Origin: Rhizobium sp. Root1212 | GTDB taxonomy: Bacteria > Pseudomonadota > Alphaproteobacteria > Rhizobiales > Rhizobiaceae | Assembly (NCBI RefSeq): GCF_001424985.1 | Contig: NZ_LMDA01000012.1 | Span: 310,001-374,000, forward strand | Reading direction: 5' to 3' | DNA: 64,000 nt | In this document: in pieces, positions 7,952 through 16,853 of the stretch | Layout: every line of letters begins with the position of its first letter | How positions within the stretch are numbered: position 1 is the first letter of the stretch | The notes under the pieces: model-generated | Seen by the model: only the letters and a program-made list of their open reading frames with translations | The model's database searches: none | What the model was told of the DNA's origin: nothing | Made by a program: the position numbers and the translations under genes

Positions 7952-10141
7952 ATGGGAACGACAATTCTGGCCGACGGTGCGGAGACCTATACGACCAAGG
8001 GCGGCATCGAGATCATCCGGCGCCGGCGCGAGGCTCCCTATGGGGACGCGATCTCAAGCTATGTCGATCGTCTCGATGAGCGCCGCGGTGCGGTGTTTTC
8101 CTCCAACTATGAATATCCCGGCCGCTACACCCGCTGGGATACCGCTATCGTTGACCCGCCGCTTGCCATCTCCTCCTTCGGCCGTTCGCTCTGGATCGAA
8201 GCCTTCAATGAGCGCGGCGAAGCGCTGCTTTCGATCATCGCCGATCATCTGGCCGGCGTCAGCGACATCACGCTGGGCGCTTCGATCAGCCGCCGCCTCG
8301 ACCTCGCCATCAACCTGCCGGACCGTGTCTTCACCGAGGAAGAGCGCTCCAAGATGCCGACGGTGTTCACGGTGCTGCGCGCCGTGACCGCGCTGTTCTA
8401 TTCGCAGGAGGATTCGAACCTCGGTTTCTACGGCGCCTTCGGCTACGATCTTGCCTTCCAGTTCGATGCGATCGAGCTGAAATTGCAACGGCCCGACGAC
8501 CAGCGCGACATGGTGCTGTTCCTGCCGGATGAAATCCTTGTCGTCGATCACTATTCGGCCAAGGCCTGGATCGATCGCTATGATTTCACCAAGGGCGATC
8601 AGACGACCATCGACAAATCCGGCGATATCGTACCCGACCCATTCCGCACCGTCGATATCATTCCGCCCCATGGAGATCACCGTCCCGGCGAATATGCCGA
8701 GCTGGTCACCAAGGCCAAGGAAAGTTTTCGTCGCGGCGATCTCTTCGAAGTCGTGCCGGGCCAGAAATTCTACGAGCGCTGCGACAGCAAGCCCTCGGAA
8801 ATCTCCAACCGGCTGAAGGCGATCAATCCGTCGCCCTATTCCTTCTTCATCAATCTCGGAAATCAGGAATATCTCGTCGGCGCTTCGCCGGAAATGTTCG
8901 TGCGCGTCTCCGGCCGCCGCATCGAGACCTGCCCGATCTCGGGTACGATCAAGCGCGGCGCCGATCCGATCGCCGACTCGGAACAGATACTGAAACTGCT
9001 CAACTCCAAGAAAGATGAATCCGAGCTGACCATGTGCTCGGATGTCGACCGCAACGACAAGAGCCGCGTCTGCGTGCCGGGCTCCGTCAAGGTCATCGGC
9101 CGCCGCCAGATCGAGATGTATTCGCGCCTCATCCACACGGTCGATCATATCGAAGGCCGCCTGCGCGACGATATGGATGCCTTTGACGGCTTCCTTTCCC
9201 ATGCCTGGGCCGTCACCGTCACCGGTGCGCCGAAGCTCTGGGCCATGCGATTCATCGAAAGCCATGAAAAGAGCCCGCGCGCCTGGTATGGTGGGGCGAT
9301 CGGCATGGTCGGCTTCAATGGCGACATGAACACGGGGCTGACCCTGCGCACCATCCGCATCAAGGACGGCATTGCCGAGGTGCGCGCCGGTGCGACGCTG
9401 CTCAATGACAGCAATCCGGAAGAGGAAGAGGCCGAAACCGAACTGAAGGCATCCGCCATGATCGCAGCCATCCGTGACGCAAAATCCGCCAACAGCGGCA
9501 AGGCCGGCCGCGACGTCGCCGCCGTCGGCGCCGGCGTCAACATCCTGCTCGTCGACCACGAGGACAGTTTCGTCCACACGCTCGCCAACTACTTCCGCCA
9601 GACGGGAGCTGATGTGACGACCGTGCGCACCCCGGTCGCGGACGAACTGTTCGACACGCTGAAGCCCGATCTCGTCGTGCTTTCGCCGGGGCCGGGCACG
9701 CCGAAGGATTTCGATTGCAAGGCGACGATCAAGAAGGCGCGGGCGCGCGACCTGCCGATCTTCGGCGTCTGCCTCGGCCTGCAGGCACTGGCCGAAGCCT
9801 ACGGCGGCGATCTGCGTCAGCTTGCCATTCCCATGCACGGCAAGCCGTCGCGCATCCGGGTGCTGGAGCCGGGCATCGTCTTCTCTGGGCTTGGCAAGGA
9901 AGTGACGGTCGGCCGCTATCACTCGATCTTTGCCGATCCGTCGAGCTTGCCGCGCGATTTCATGATCACCGCCGAAAGCGATGACGGCACGATCATGGGC
10001 ATCGAACATGTGAAGGAACCGATTGCGGCGGTTCAATTCCATCCGGAATCGATTATGACACTGGGCGGAGACGCCGGCATGCGCATGATCGAGAACGTGG
10101 TGGCCCATCTCGCCAGGAAGGCGAAGATCAAGGCCGCCTGA
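7952..10141 (+). CDS. trpE(G): fused anthranilate synthase, components I and II
   Basis: 729 residues, the same size as S. meliloti TrpE(G). It converts chorismate and glutamine to anthranilate, the first step of tryptophan synthesis. Residues ~1-510 are the chorismate-binding TrpE part, with [22 protein letters not shown] and [13 protein letters not shown]. Residues ~525-729 are the glutamine amidotransferase, with nucleophile C607 in FGVCLG and H697/E699 in QFHPES. The fusion is characteristic of rhizobia and some relatives. Expression is controlled by the trpL attenuator immediately upstream, and enzyme activity probably by Trp feedback. ATG start at 7952, with AACGGAGTGGAAC before it. Confidence 0.97.
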   Translation: MGTTILADGAETYTTKGGIEIIRRRREAPYGDAISSYVDRLDERRGAVFSSNYEYPGRYTRWDTAIVDPPLAISSFGRSLWIEAFNERGEALLSIIADHLAGVSDITLGASISRRLDLAINLPDRVFTEEERSKMPTVFTVLRAVTALFYSQEDSNLGFYGAFGYDLAFQFDAIELKLQRPDDQRDMVLFLPDEILVVDHYSAKAWIDRYDFTKGDQTTIDKSGDIVPDPFRTVDIIPPHGDHRPGEYAELVTKAKESFRRGDLFEVVPGQKFYERCDSKPSEISNRLKAINPSPYSFFINLGNQEYLVGASPEMFVRVSGRRIETCPISGTIKRGADPIADSEQILKLLNSKKDESELTMCSDVDRNDKSRVCVPGSVKVIGRRQIEMYSRLIHTVDHIEGRLRDDMDAFDGFLSHAWAVTVTGAPKLWAMRFIESHEKSPRAWYGGAIGMVGFNGDMNTGLTLRTIRIKDGIAEVRAGATLLNDSNPEEEEAETELKASAMIAAIRDAKSANSGKAGRDVAAVGAGVNILLVDHEDSFVHTLANYFRQTGADVTTVRTPVADELFDTLKPDLVVLSPGPGTPKDFDCKATIKKARARDLPIFGVCLGLQALAEAYGGDLRQLAIPMHGKPSRIRVLEPGIVFSGLGKEVTVGRYHSIFADPSSLPRDFMITAESDDGTIMGIEHVKEPIAAVQFHPESIMTLGGDAGMRMIENVVAHLARKAKIKAA

Positions 10142-10166
10142 CGCATCGCGGACGCGACTTTTTTGA

Positions 10167-10199
10167 GACCGCCGCGCCCACCCGGTGCGGCGGTCGTTT
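10167..10199 (+). terminator. terminator after trpE(G)
   Basis: GACCGCCGC (10167-10175) and GCGGCGGTC (10187-10195) form a perfect 9-bp GC-rich stem followed by GTTTAT, only 26 bases after the trpE(G) stop. Confidence 0.7.
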
Positions 10200-10218
10200 A
10201 TTTGCAGGGAATTTGTCC

Positions 10219-11139
10219 ATGGCAGACAGCAAGAAGAAGAGCGCGCAGTGGCTTGCCTTCTGGGGTATTCCGCTTTCGATCGTTGTTCTCGGCCTCAAAC
10301 TGGCGGCCTGGTGGGTGACGGGATCGGTTGCGCTGCTCTCGGATGGTCTGGAATCGATCGTCAATGTCGTGGCGGCGGTCGTCGCCTTCGTGGTCATCGG
10401 CTATGCGGCCAAGCCGGCCGATGCCAGCCACCCCTTCGGCCACTACAAGGCCGAATATTTTTCCGCCGTCATCGAGGGCGTCCTGATCGTCGTGGCGGCA
10501 CTCTTGATCGTCTGGGAGGCAATTCCCGCCGTGCTTTCGCCGCGCCTGCCGGAGGCTCCGGCGCTCGGTCTCGGCATCAACTTGCTGGCCGGCGTTATCA
10601 ATGCCGTCTGGGCCTGGGTACTGATCAGTTCCGGCCGGCGGTTGCGGTCGCCGGCGCTGGAGGCGGACGGGCATCACATTCTCTCGGATGTCGTGACCTC
10701 GGTCGGCGTTCTCTTCGGCCTCGTGCTGGCGATTGTCACCGGTTATGCGGTGCTCGATCCGGCGCTGGCCGTCATCGTCGCCTGCAATATTCTCTATCAG
10801 GGCTGGAAGGTCATCGCCCGCTCGGTGGACGGTCTGATGGACCGCGCCGTGCCGGCCGAGGAAGAAGATGCGATCAAGCACGCCATCGCCGCCCATGCGA
10901 GCGGCTCGCTCGGCGTGCATGACCTGAAGACGCGGCAGGCGGGGCCGGCGATCTTCGTCGATTTCCATATGGTCGTTCCCGCCGCCATGCCGGTGAGGGA
11001 GGCGCATGATATTTGCGACCGCCTTGAAGATGCCATCCGCGGCGTGCATCCCGGCGCGAAGATCGCCATTCATGTCGAGCCCGAGGGCGAAAAGGCCCAC
11101 GGTATCCGCGTCAAAGTCGTCGAAGGATTGAAATCATGA
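10219..11139 (+). CDS. cation diffusion facilitator (CDF) family metal exporter
   Basis: 306 residues. Six membrane segments occupy about 1-200, followed by a cytoplasmic ferredoxin-like domain (about 210-306). CDF hallmarks: [11 protein letters not shown] at 39-49 (metal-site Asp42), [12 protein letters not shown] at 71-82 and [12 protein letters not shown] at 152-163 (His153 and Asp157, an HxxxD site). It exports divalent metals such as Zn, Mn or Fe in exchange for protons; the metal cannot be told from sequence. ATG at 10219 is preferred to an upstream TTG because of the CAGGGAA ribosome site. Its stop overlaps the queF start (ATGA), so the two are cotranslated, an odd pairing. Confidence 0.9.
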   Translation: MADSKKKSAQWLAFWGIPLSIVVLGLKLAAWWVTGSVALLSDGLESIVNVVAAVVAFVVIGYAAKPADASHPFGHYKAEYFSAVIEGVLIVVAALLIVWEAIPAVLSPRLPEAPALGLGINLLAGVINAVWAWVLISSGRRLRSPALEADGHHILSDVVTSVGVLFGLVLAIVTGYAVLDPALAVIVACNILYQGWKVIARSVDGLMDRAVPAEEEDAIKHAIAAHASGSLGVHDLKTRQAGPAIFVDFHMVVPAAMPVREAHDICDRLEDAIRGVHPGAKIAIHVEPEGEKAHGIRVKVVEGLKS

Positions 11140-11600
11140 GCAAGACCGATGTCTCCGGCCTCTCCCAGCTGGGGCAGGCCGTTGCCGCCCCCACCAACCC
11201 GGAAGAAGCCGTGCTGGAGCGCGTGCCGAGCAACCATGCCGGCACCGATTTCGTCGTGCGTTTCACCGCACCGGAATTCACCTCGCTCTGCCCGATGACC
11301 GGGCAGCCGGATTTCGCCCATATCGTCATCGACTACGTGCCGGATGGCTGGCTGGTGGAATCGAAATCGCTGAAGCTTTACCTGAATTCCTTCCGCAACC
11401 ATGGTGCTTTCCACGAGGATTGCACCATCGATATCGGCAAGCGGCTGGTGGACCTGCTTTCGCCGAAGTGGCTGCGGATCGGCGCCTATTGGTATCCGCG
11501 CGGCGGCATTCCCATCGATGTTTTCTGGCAGACCGGTGCCCCGCCGGAAGGCGTGTGGCTGCCGGATCAGGGCGTACAGCCCTATCGCGGACGGGGTTGA
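11136..11600 (+). CDS. queF: NADPH-dependent 7-cyano-7-deazaguanine reductase
   Basis: 154 residues, the short unimodular type. It reduces preQ0 to preQ1 in queuosine biosynthesis. Active-site residues are visible: Cys52 in [11 protein letters not shown], Asp59, the VESKSLK QueF motif at 74-80 and His93-Glu94 in AFHEDC. The start ATG overlaps the CDF exporter stop by four bases. No other queuosine genes are in the window. A strong terminator follows. Confidence 0.95.
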   Translation: MSKTDVSGLSQLGQAVAAPTNPEEAVLERVPSNHAGTDFVVRFTAPEFTSLCPMTGQPDFAHIVIDYVPDGWLVESKSLKLYLNSFRNHGAFHEDCTIDIGKRLVDLLSPKWLRIGAYWYPRGGIPIDVFWQTGAPPEGVWLPDQGVQPYRGRG

Positions 11601-11612
11601 TTTTCGCAAAAG

Positions 11613-11646
11613 AAAACGGCGGGCAAAAAGCCCGCCGTTTTTGTTT
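11613..11646. terminator. bidirectional terminator between queF and hupE
   Basis: AAACGGCGGGC and GCCCGCCGTTT pair around a 5-base A-loop, followed by TTTTG on the plus strand and an A-run that reads as T on the minus strand. It serves the convergent queF and hupE genes. Confidence 0.9.
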
Positions 11647-11660
11647 CATGGAATGCGGTA

Positions 11661-12239
11661 TCAGTTGAAGATCAGGGCAAGGCCGGCAAGCGCCGTGATT
11701 CCGCCGAGGATGCGCGACAGCACACCGCCGGCGGAAAGCTTACCGATACCGAGACCAAGGCCGATGCCGGCAAGATGCAGGAATGCCGTGGCCGCAACAA
11801 AGCCAACGCCGAAGGGCAGGGCGCCTGCGACACCCAGTTCGCCGCCATGGGCATAACCGTGGAAGAGGGCGAAGACACCGACGACAGCGGCGCAAGCCGC
11901 CGTTTCCATCCGCACCGCCATAGCGACCAGCAGGCCGAGAGCGACGATCGAAGCGAGGATAGCCGGCTCGACGAAGGGCAGCGATATGCCGCCGAGCGCC
12001 AGCGCGAAGCCGATGGCCATCGTGCCGACGAAGGAGGCTGGAACGGCCCAAAGTGCGCGCCCACCAATCTGCGCCGCCCAGAGGCCGACGGCTATCATGA
12101 CGAGGATATGATCGAGCCCCGACAGCGGATGGGTAAACCCGGCCATCAGCGAGCCGTGTTCGGCCGGATCGAGATGGGCAAAGGCCGGGACGGTGGAAAC
12201 CGCGACAATGGCGGCGGCGAGAGAAAGGCTTTTCTTCAT
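11661..12239 (-). CDS. HupE/UreJ family nickel/cobalt permease
   Basis: 192 residues. A signal peptide (MKKSLSLAAAIVAVSTVPAFA) is followed by six or more membrane helices. The family motif FTHPLSGLDHILVMIAVGLWA (His and Asp ligands) lies at about 35-55, and a second motif HGYAHGGE is at about 125-132. Family members carry nickel or cobalt into the cell. No urease, hydrogenase or cobalamin gene is nearby, so it is an orphan. The start is chosen at the residue beginning the signal peptide; the frame is open further upstream without a signal. No clear riboswitch was seen upstream. Confidence 0.85.
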   Translation of the reverse strand: MKKSLSLAAAIVAVSTVPAFAHLDPAEHGSLMAGFTHPLSGLDHILVMIAVGLWAAQIGGRALWAVPASFVGTMAIGFALALGGISLPFVEPAILASIVALGLLVAMAVRMETAACAAVVGVFALFHGYAHGGELGVAGALPFGVGFVAATAFLHLAGIGLGLGIGKLSAGGVLSRILGGITALAGLALIFN

Positions 12240-12478
12240 GGAATTCCCCACTGACGGGCGGATGCGTGGGAGGCGAAACCGCCGGATGCGAATGCGTGAC
12301 GGCGTCATCTTATTGCGGACCTAAGCCGTGTCTATATGGCTTTTGCCGTAATCAGTGTCTTTTACCATAGCGCAAGCTTGCCCCTTTCGCCCGCAACCGC
12401 TTTTGTTGCATTGTTTTCGCAGTCGAGTCGCCTTATCTGACTGCGGCAGAACAACACGAATTTCGCGGGAGACAGCGA

Positions 12479-13060
12479 ATGAACGAAGACGACGAAGACA
12501 AGAAGACGGAACTGCCCTTGGGCAAGGAGACCGAGGCGAATCTGTTCAAGTCGCGCTCGATCTTTATTTATGGCCCGATCAACCAGGAACTGGCGCAGAA
12601 GGTCTGCTCGCAGCTCGTGGCGCTTGCCGCCGCCAGCGACGAAGACATCCGCATCTTCGTCAATTCTCCGGGCGGCCATGTCGAATCCGGCGACTCGATC
12701 CACGACATGATCAAGTTCGTGAAGCCGAAGGTTTGGATGATCGGTTCCGGCTGGGTCGCTTCCGCCGGCGCGCTGATCTATGTGGCAGCCCCGAAGGAGC
12801 GCCGCATTTGCCTGCCGAACACCCGCTTCCTGCTTCATCAACCGTCCGGCGGCACCCGCGGCATGGCGTCCGATATCGAGATCCAGGCGCGCGAAATCAT
12901 CAAGATGAACGAGCGCCTGAACAAGATCTTCTCGGAAGCCACCGGCCAGCCGATCGAAAAGATCGCCAAGGACACGGACCGCGACTACTGGCTCTCCGCC
13001 GAGGAAGCCAAGTCCTACGGCCTCGTTTCCCGCATCATCACGTCGGCTTCCGATATCTGA
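12479..13060 (+). CDS. ClpP-family ATP-dependent serine protease subunit
   Basis: 193 residues. The catalytic triad is intact: Ser95 (WVASAGAL), His120 (LLHQPSGG) and Asp169 (TDRDYWLS). The spacing is exactly that of E. coli ClpP (25 and 49 residues between triad members). The sequence is divergent from main ClpP: the usual GQAASM around the serine is replaced by GSGWVASAG, and the N-terminus is charged ([10 protein letters not shown]). It is therefore one of the extra ClpP paralogues that rhizobia carry. No clpX or clpA neighbour; the gene is monocistronic with its own terminator. GGGAGA precedes the ATG. Confidence 0.88.
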   Translation: MNEDDEDKKTELPLGKETEANLFKSRSIFIYGPINQELAQKVCSQLVALAAASDEDIRIFVNSPGGHVESGDSIHDMIKFVKPKVWMIGSGWVASAGALIYVAAPKERRICLPNTRFLLHQPSGGTRGMASDIEIQAREIIKMNERLNKIFSEATGQPIEKIAKDTDRDYWLSAEEAKSYGLVSRIITSASDI

Positions 13061-13086
13061 TCGGACGATAGATCGAAAATTACCGA

Positions 13087-13120
13087 CCCCATCGGCTCGC
13101 GCCGGTGGGGTTTTTGTTTT
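13087..13120 (+). terminator. terminator after the ClpP-type gene
   Basis: CCCCATCGGC and GCCGGTGGGG pair around TCGC, followed by TTTTTGTTTT. Strong intrinsic terminator 26 bases after the stop. Confidence 0.9.
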
Positions 13121-13177
13121 CGGTGATCATGGTTGATGGTGAAGGCGACCTCATCGCTTTTTTCCCTGTTATCTCCC

Positions 13178-13206
13178 TTGCCCCGAAAATCATCCCCGGC
13201 TATACA
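13178..13206 (+). promoter_or_regulatory. promoter of the leu leader and leuA
   Basis: TTGCCC (13178-13183) and TATACA (13201-13206) are 17 bases apart, a good sigma-70 match. The predicted start, seven bases after the -10, falls on the A of the leader ATG at 13213, the same leaderless geometry as at trpL. Confidence 0.65.
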
Positions 13207-13212
13207 GCTTGA

Positions 13213-13332
13213 ATGCAGACGATTGGCGCACAGATCAACGAACAGGTTTCCCGCGGGCATTTTGCCGTGCGTGACCGTTCCTGCGCCTCGCTTCTTCTTC
13301 TCGGCCTTATCAGCGGTTGCCGGGTTCTTTGA
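13213..13332 (+). CDS. leuL: putative leucine leader peptide, 39 residues
   Basis: A short frame starting at ATG 13213 contains four consecutive Leu codons (CTT CTT CTT CTC at 13291-13302, in the context CASLLLLGLISG). Further CTT codons follow at 13306 and 13327, just before the TGA at 13330. It lies 160 bases before leuA and is directly followed by a long hairpin. This is the expected layout of a leucine attenuator. The ATG has no ribosome site but sits at the predicted transcription start; a shorter version from GTG at 13267 is also possible. No similar published peptide sequence was checked. Confidence 0.72.
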   Translation: MQTIGAQINEQVSRGHFAVRDRSCASLLLLGLISGCRVL

Positions 13333-13376
13333 AGGAGCGCCCGGTGGCCCAAAGCCCACCGGCCCCAGCTCCTTTC
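13332..13376 (+). promoter_or_regulatory. putative leucine attenuator hairpin
   Basis: A two-part stem is visible: AAGGAGC (13332-13338) with GCTCCTT (13368-13374), and inside it CCGGTGG (13341-13347) with CCACCGG (13356-13362). It ends in TTTC. An alternative pairing CCGGG (13320-13324) with CCCGG (13340-13344) would compete with it. The T-run is short, as at the trp attenuator. The remainder up to leuA (13377-13491) has nothing else recognisable. Confidence 0.65.
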
Positions 13377-13491
13377 GCATCCTGAAATCCTTCAAGAAAA
13401 GAACCATCCGAGGCGGATTTTGCCATCGCATTGAGACCGACGATCGGTTATGGCATGCGGGCAATGCGCCTCCAGACGAAGAGAAGCCGCA

Positions 13492-15198
13492 ATGATCATG
13501 AAATCCCATTCCATCAAGCAGGGCATGCCTGACGCTCCGGCGAAGTATCAGGCCTATCCGCAGATCAACATTCCCGACCGCACCTGGCCGGGCAAGACCA
13601 TCACCAAGGCGCCGATCTGGTGTTCCGTCGACCTGCGCGACGGCAACCAGTCGCTGGTCGATCCGATGGGCCACGACCGCAAGGCTCGCATGTTCCAGCT
13701 GCTGCTCGACATGGGCTTCAAGGAAATCGAGATCGGTTTCCCTTCGGCCTCGCAGACGGATTTCGATTTTGCCCGCTGGTGCATCGAGGAAGGCAATGTG
13801 CCTGATGATGTGTCGCTGCAGGTTCTGGTGCAGTGCCGCCCGGAATTGATCACCCGCACCTTCGAGGCCTTGCAGGGCGCCAAGAAGCCGATCGTGCATT
13901 TCTATAACTCGACCAGCGAATTGCAGCGCCGAGTGGTGTTTTCGAAGGACGTCGCCGGCATCAAGCAGATCGCCACCGACGCCGCCAAGATGATCACCGA
14001 CATGGCCGCCAAGGCCGGCGGCGGCTTCCGCTTCGAATATTCGCCGGAAAGCTTTACCGGCACCGAGCTGGAAGTGGCGCTGGAGATCTGCAACGCCGTC
14101 ACCGAAATCGTCAAGCCGACGGCCGACAACAAACTGATCCTGAACCTGCCCTCGACCGTCGAAATGGCAACGCCGAACATCTATGCCGACCAGATCGAAT
14201 GGATGTGCCGCAACCTCGACAATCGCGAAAACCTGATCATCTCGCTGCATCCGCACAACGACCGCGGCACCGGCATCGCCGCTACCGAACTCGGCCTGAT
14301 GGCCGGCGCCGACCGTGTCGAAGGCACGCTGTTCGGCAATGGCGAGCGCACCGGAAACGTCGATGTGGTGACGCTGGCCTTGAACATGTTCACGCAAGGG
14401 GTCGATCCGGAACTGGATTGTTCGGATATCGAGCGTATCAAGGACGTCTACGAATATTCCAACCAGATGGTCATTCCGGAGCGTCACCCTTACGTCGGCG
14501 AGCTGGTCTACACCGCCTTCTCCGGCTCGCACCAGGATGCGATCAACAAAGGCATGAAGGCGATCAAGACCGCCAACAAGTCGCTCTGGGAAGTGCCGTA
14601 TCTGCCGATCGATCCGCGTGATGTCGGCCGCACCTACGAGGCGATCATCCGCATCAACTCGCAGTCCGGCAAGGGCGGCATCGCTTATATCCTGCAGGAA
14701 GACTACGGCATCAACCTGCCGCGCAATCTGCAGGTCGAGTTCCGCGAAGACATCCAGCGCATCACCGACGAGGGTGGCAAGGAGCTGCCGTCCAAGGCGA
14801 TCCATGCCCGCTTCATCGAACGCTACGTCGATCAGCCCGACGCGCGGATCAAGTTCGTCGATCACCACACCTATCCGGTGGGCGAGCACAAGGGCGTGCG
14901 CGTCGTCGCGGCCGAGATCACCGATAAAGGCGAGACGAAGCGCATCGAGGGCAAGGGCACCGGCCCGATCGACGGCTTCATCAATGCGTTGTCGATCTAT
15001 CTCGGCATCGACATGTCGGTTGCCGATTACTCCGAGCACTCGCTGCAACACGGCTCGAATGCGGCGGCTATTGCTTATGTCGAGATGGAACATCCGGGCG
15101 GCAAGCTGTTCGGCGTCGGCATCAACACCAACATCGTCGCTGCCTCGCTCGAAGCGATCGTCTCGGCGGCCAACCGGGTTCTCGAAGGCCGCGGCTGA
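13492..15198 (+). CDS. leuA: 2-isopropylmalate synthase
   Basis: 568 residues from ATG 13492 (ATG 13498 two codons later is also possible). It condenses acetyl-CoA with 2-oxoisovalerate, the committed step of leucine synthesis. The catalytic HMGL-like domain (about 30-310) shows VDLRDGNQSLVDPM with the metal-binding Arg-Asp, then SLHPHNDRGTG with the HxH metal ligands, and GNGERTGNVD. The C-terminal LeuA dimer/allosteric domain (about 430-560) follows. Length fits the larger LeuA subtype. The leader peptide and hairpin upstream suggest attenuation by leucine, besides feedback inhibition. Confidence 0.95.
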   Translation: MIMKSHSIKQGMPDAPAKYQAYPQINIPDRTWPGKTITKAPIWCSVDLRDGNQSLVDPMGHDRKARMFQLLLDMGFKEIEIGFPSASQTDFDFARWCIEEGNVPDDVSLQVLVQCRPELITRTFEALQGAKKPIVHFYNSTSELQRRVVFSKDVAGIKQIATDAAKMITDMAAKAGGGFRFEYSPESFTGTELEVALEICNAVTEIVKPTADNKLILNLPSTVEMATPNIYADQIEWMCRNLDNRENLIISLHPHNDRGTGIAATELGLMAGADRVEGTLFGNGERTGNVDVVTLALNMFTQGVDPELDCSDIERIKDVYEYSNQMVIPERHPYVGELVYTAFSGSHQDAINKGMKAIKTANKSLWEVPYLPIDPRDVGRTYEAIIRINSQSGKGGIAYILQEDYGINLPRNLQVEFREDIQRITDEGGKELPSKAIHARFIERYVDQPDARIKFVDHHTYPVGEHKGVRVVAAEITDKGETKRIEGKGTGPIDGFINALSIYLGIDMSVADYSEHSLQHGSNAAAIAYVEMEHPGGKLFGVGINTNIVAASLEAIVSAANRVLEGRG

Positions 15199-15210
15199 TC
15201 ATCCTCTTCC

Positions 15211-15298
15211 GTCATGCTCGGGCTTGTCCCGAGCAATTTTCAGTCTTTCCGCGTATGAGGACGGTCTGGAAGATCCTCGGCACGAGGCCACGGATGAC
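15211..15298. repeat. imperfect intergenic palindrome after leuA
   Basis: GTCATGCTCGGGCTTGTCCCGAGCA opens and GATCCTCGG...GGATGAC closes an imperfect inverted repeat of ~88 bases. The GTCAT...ATGAC ends with internal CTCGGG hairpins are the form of a widespread alphaproteobacterial intergenic repeat. Confidence 0.55.
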
Positions 15299-15327
15299 GC
15301 GGAGGGTAGGACGCGGTGTCACCAAAC

Positions 15328-15357
15328 CAAAAAGCCGCGAAAATCTCGCGGCTTTTT
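15328..15357. terminator. bidirectional terminator between leuA and the M15 peptidase
   Basis: AAAAGCCGCGA and TCGCGGCTTTTT form an 11-bp stem with A/T tracts on both sides, so it can stop transcripts from either strand. Confidence 0.9.
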
Positions 15358-15375
15358 GCGTGAGGAGCATCGGCG

Positions 15376-15870
15376 CTACAGGCGTGCTGCCTGCACGTGC
15401 ATCCAGTCGTAATCCCGCGCCCGACCGAGGCTCAGCCAGCCTTCCTCCTCCCAGAATTCCCAGAACTTTGCCGCGTCAGGCTTGGCAAGCCGGGCCTTCT
15501 GGCGCCCCCATTTGAGCTGGTTTCGGGCGGGATCGAAATCGATGGCGATCGCCCAGGAATGCATCGACCATCCGGTGCCGCCCTTCATCTTGCGGCAGCT
15601 GTAGCAGCCGCCGAAAAGATCGACGCCGATCTCCTGAATGCCCGCTCGCCCGTAGTGTTTCCACACCTTCCCGAACACCCTGGCGGCGCTGTCATGAGCC
15701 TTTTCATGGATCATGAAGCCGGTGATCTCCTTGTCGAGATCCCAGGCGATCTTCATCCTGAAGGGAAGCTCCAGCCGTTTCAACGGCACGCTGCAGTGCG
15801 TGCCGAAAAAGGCCGGGACTTCGGCTTGCCGAGGCCATTGGGGCCCGCGCGTCTCTGGAAAACGATCCAT
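15376..15870 (-). CDS. M15-type zinc peptidase (D-Ala-D-Ala carboxypeptidase/endolysin-like)
   Basis: 164 residues, no signal peptide. The zinc motif SMHSWAIAIDFD (His, then Asp after six residues) and the C-terminal DWMHVQ (third ligand His) are those of the VanY/M15 family, which cleaves peptidoglycan stem peptides. Lack of a signal and small size resemble phage endolysins, but there are no phage genes nearby. The start at 15870 has AGGAGAG just upstream. It is convergent with leuA across a shared terminator. Confidence 0.8.
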   Translation of the reverse strand: MDRFPETRGPQWPRQAEVPAFFGTHCSVPLKRLELPFRMKIAWDLDKEITGFMIHEKAHDSAARVFGKVWKHYGRAGIQEIGVDLFGGCYSCRKMKGGTGWSMHSWAIAIDFDPARNQLKWGRQKARLAKPDAAKFWEFWEEEGWLSLGRARDYDWMHVQAARL

Positions 15871-16016
15871 GTATCTCTCCTGCCGTTCCGCAAAACAGGA
15901 GTGTCGGTTTCCCGCGGGGGCGACACCCGCCACCTCCGACCGAGGTGACGAGGTTTATATTGCCGCAGCCGCTTCCGGCGGGGATTGCCGGGTGGGAACG
16001 TGTATTTTCGGGGAAA

Positions 16017-16850
16017 TCAGCCGATCCGGCCGGCGACCTGCTCGGCGAGTTGCTGGAGATTGGCCCGTGCTGACGAGCCGACGACGACGTAGGATGCGCC
16101 GGCCTTCTGCCAGGAGATCATCGCGAGATCGTCGCGGATGCTTTCGCTCGGCGGCGTATCGGCGCTGCCGGGCTTGCCCTTCAGGAAACAGATGGCGACG
16201 ACTTCGCCTTCGTCGGTCTTGTACATCAGCTGCGCCACCGGCTTGCCGGCGGCGACGAGCAGGCGCGCACCCTCGAAGGTCAGGCCCTCGGCCTCAAGGT
16301 CCGGCACGCTGAAATTGACGCCGACGCTTTCGGCAAGCCAGGTGCGGATGGATTCGGACTGCGACGCCGGCACTTCGACCAGATGCTTCTCCTGCCGGGC
16401 ATAGATGCGGTGATAGTCGGCGATGTCGTCGAGCCAGGTGCGGGCGGCGATGGCGGTCTGGGGCAGGGCCGAATCGTCGCTCGCCTTGCCGATGATGAAG
16501 CCGGTCGAACCGCCGATGACGAGCAGCGCCAGCGAGGCGACCAGCGCCCGCGGCCAGAGTTTTTGACGCGGCGTGCGTGCCGGTGTTGCCGCGATGCGGT
16601 CGTTGCGGGGGGCGGCGCCCGATCCCTGCTTGATCTGGCGCACCAGCGACAGCGGCACGGGATCGTGCAGGAACTCTTCGAATGCACTGTTGCCGAATGT
16701 GTTGCCGGCCTTCAGCATTTCCAGAAGCAGCCGTGCCTCGTCGTCGTTGTTGACGAGATGTTCGAGTTCGCGGCGCTCCACATCGCTCACTTCGCCGTCG
16801 ATATAGGCGGACAACCGGACTTCGAGCGCCAGACCTTTCGTGCTTTGCAC
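16017..16850 (-). CDS. membrane anti-sigma factor
   Basis: 277 residues, GTG start at 16850, three bases after the stop of the ECF sigma gene. The sigma gene's end (GGAGGG) supplies the ribosome site. The N-terminal ~70 residues have the anti-sigma fold signature RLSAYIDGEVSDVERRELEHLV, but the HxxxCxxC zinc ligands of ZAS-type anti-sigmas are absent. One membrane helix (about 102-124) precedes a periplasmic domain of ~150 residues. It presumably holds the sigma factor at the membrane until an envelope signal releases it. The signal is unknown. Confidence 0.85.
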   Translation of the reverse strand: MQSTKGLALEVRLSAYIDGEVSDVERRELEHLVNNDDEARLLLEMLKAGNTFGNSAFEEFLHDPVPLSLVRQIKQGSGAAPRNDRIAATPARTPRQKLWPRALVASLALLVIGGSTGFIIGKASDDSALPQTAIAARTWLDDIADYHRIYARQEKHLVEVPASQSESIRTWLAESVGVNFSVPDLEAEGLTFEGARLLVAAGKPVAQLMYKTDEGEVVAICFLKGKPGSADTPPSESIRDDLAMISWQKAGASYVVVGSSARANLQQLAEQVAGRIG

Positions 16851-16853
16851 TGT

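Noticed and set aside
8054-10108. 684-codon open frame antisense to trpE(G), and similar long antisense frames at 1915-3522, 13015-15093 and 40895-43063
   Set aside because: They mirror well-supported genes on the other strand, have low-complexity Arg/His/Asp/Gly-rich translations typical of GC-rich antisense frames, and show no family motif.
12240-12478. Possible cobalamin riboswitch upstream of the HupE/UreJ gene
   Set aside because: I could not find the conserved B12-box pattern or the expected paired elements on the minus strand. A covariance search would be needed to be sure.
15376-15870. M15 peptidase gene as remnant of a prophage
   Set aside because: The protein resembles endolysins, but no holin, tail, integrase or terminase gene is nearby and the composition matches the surroundings.
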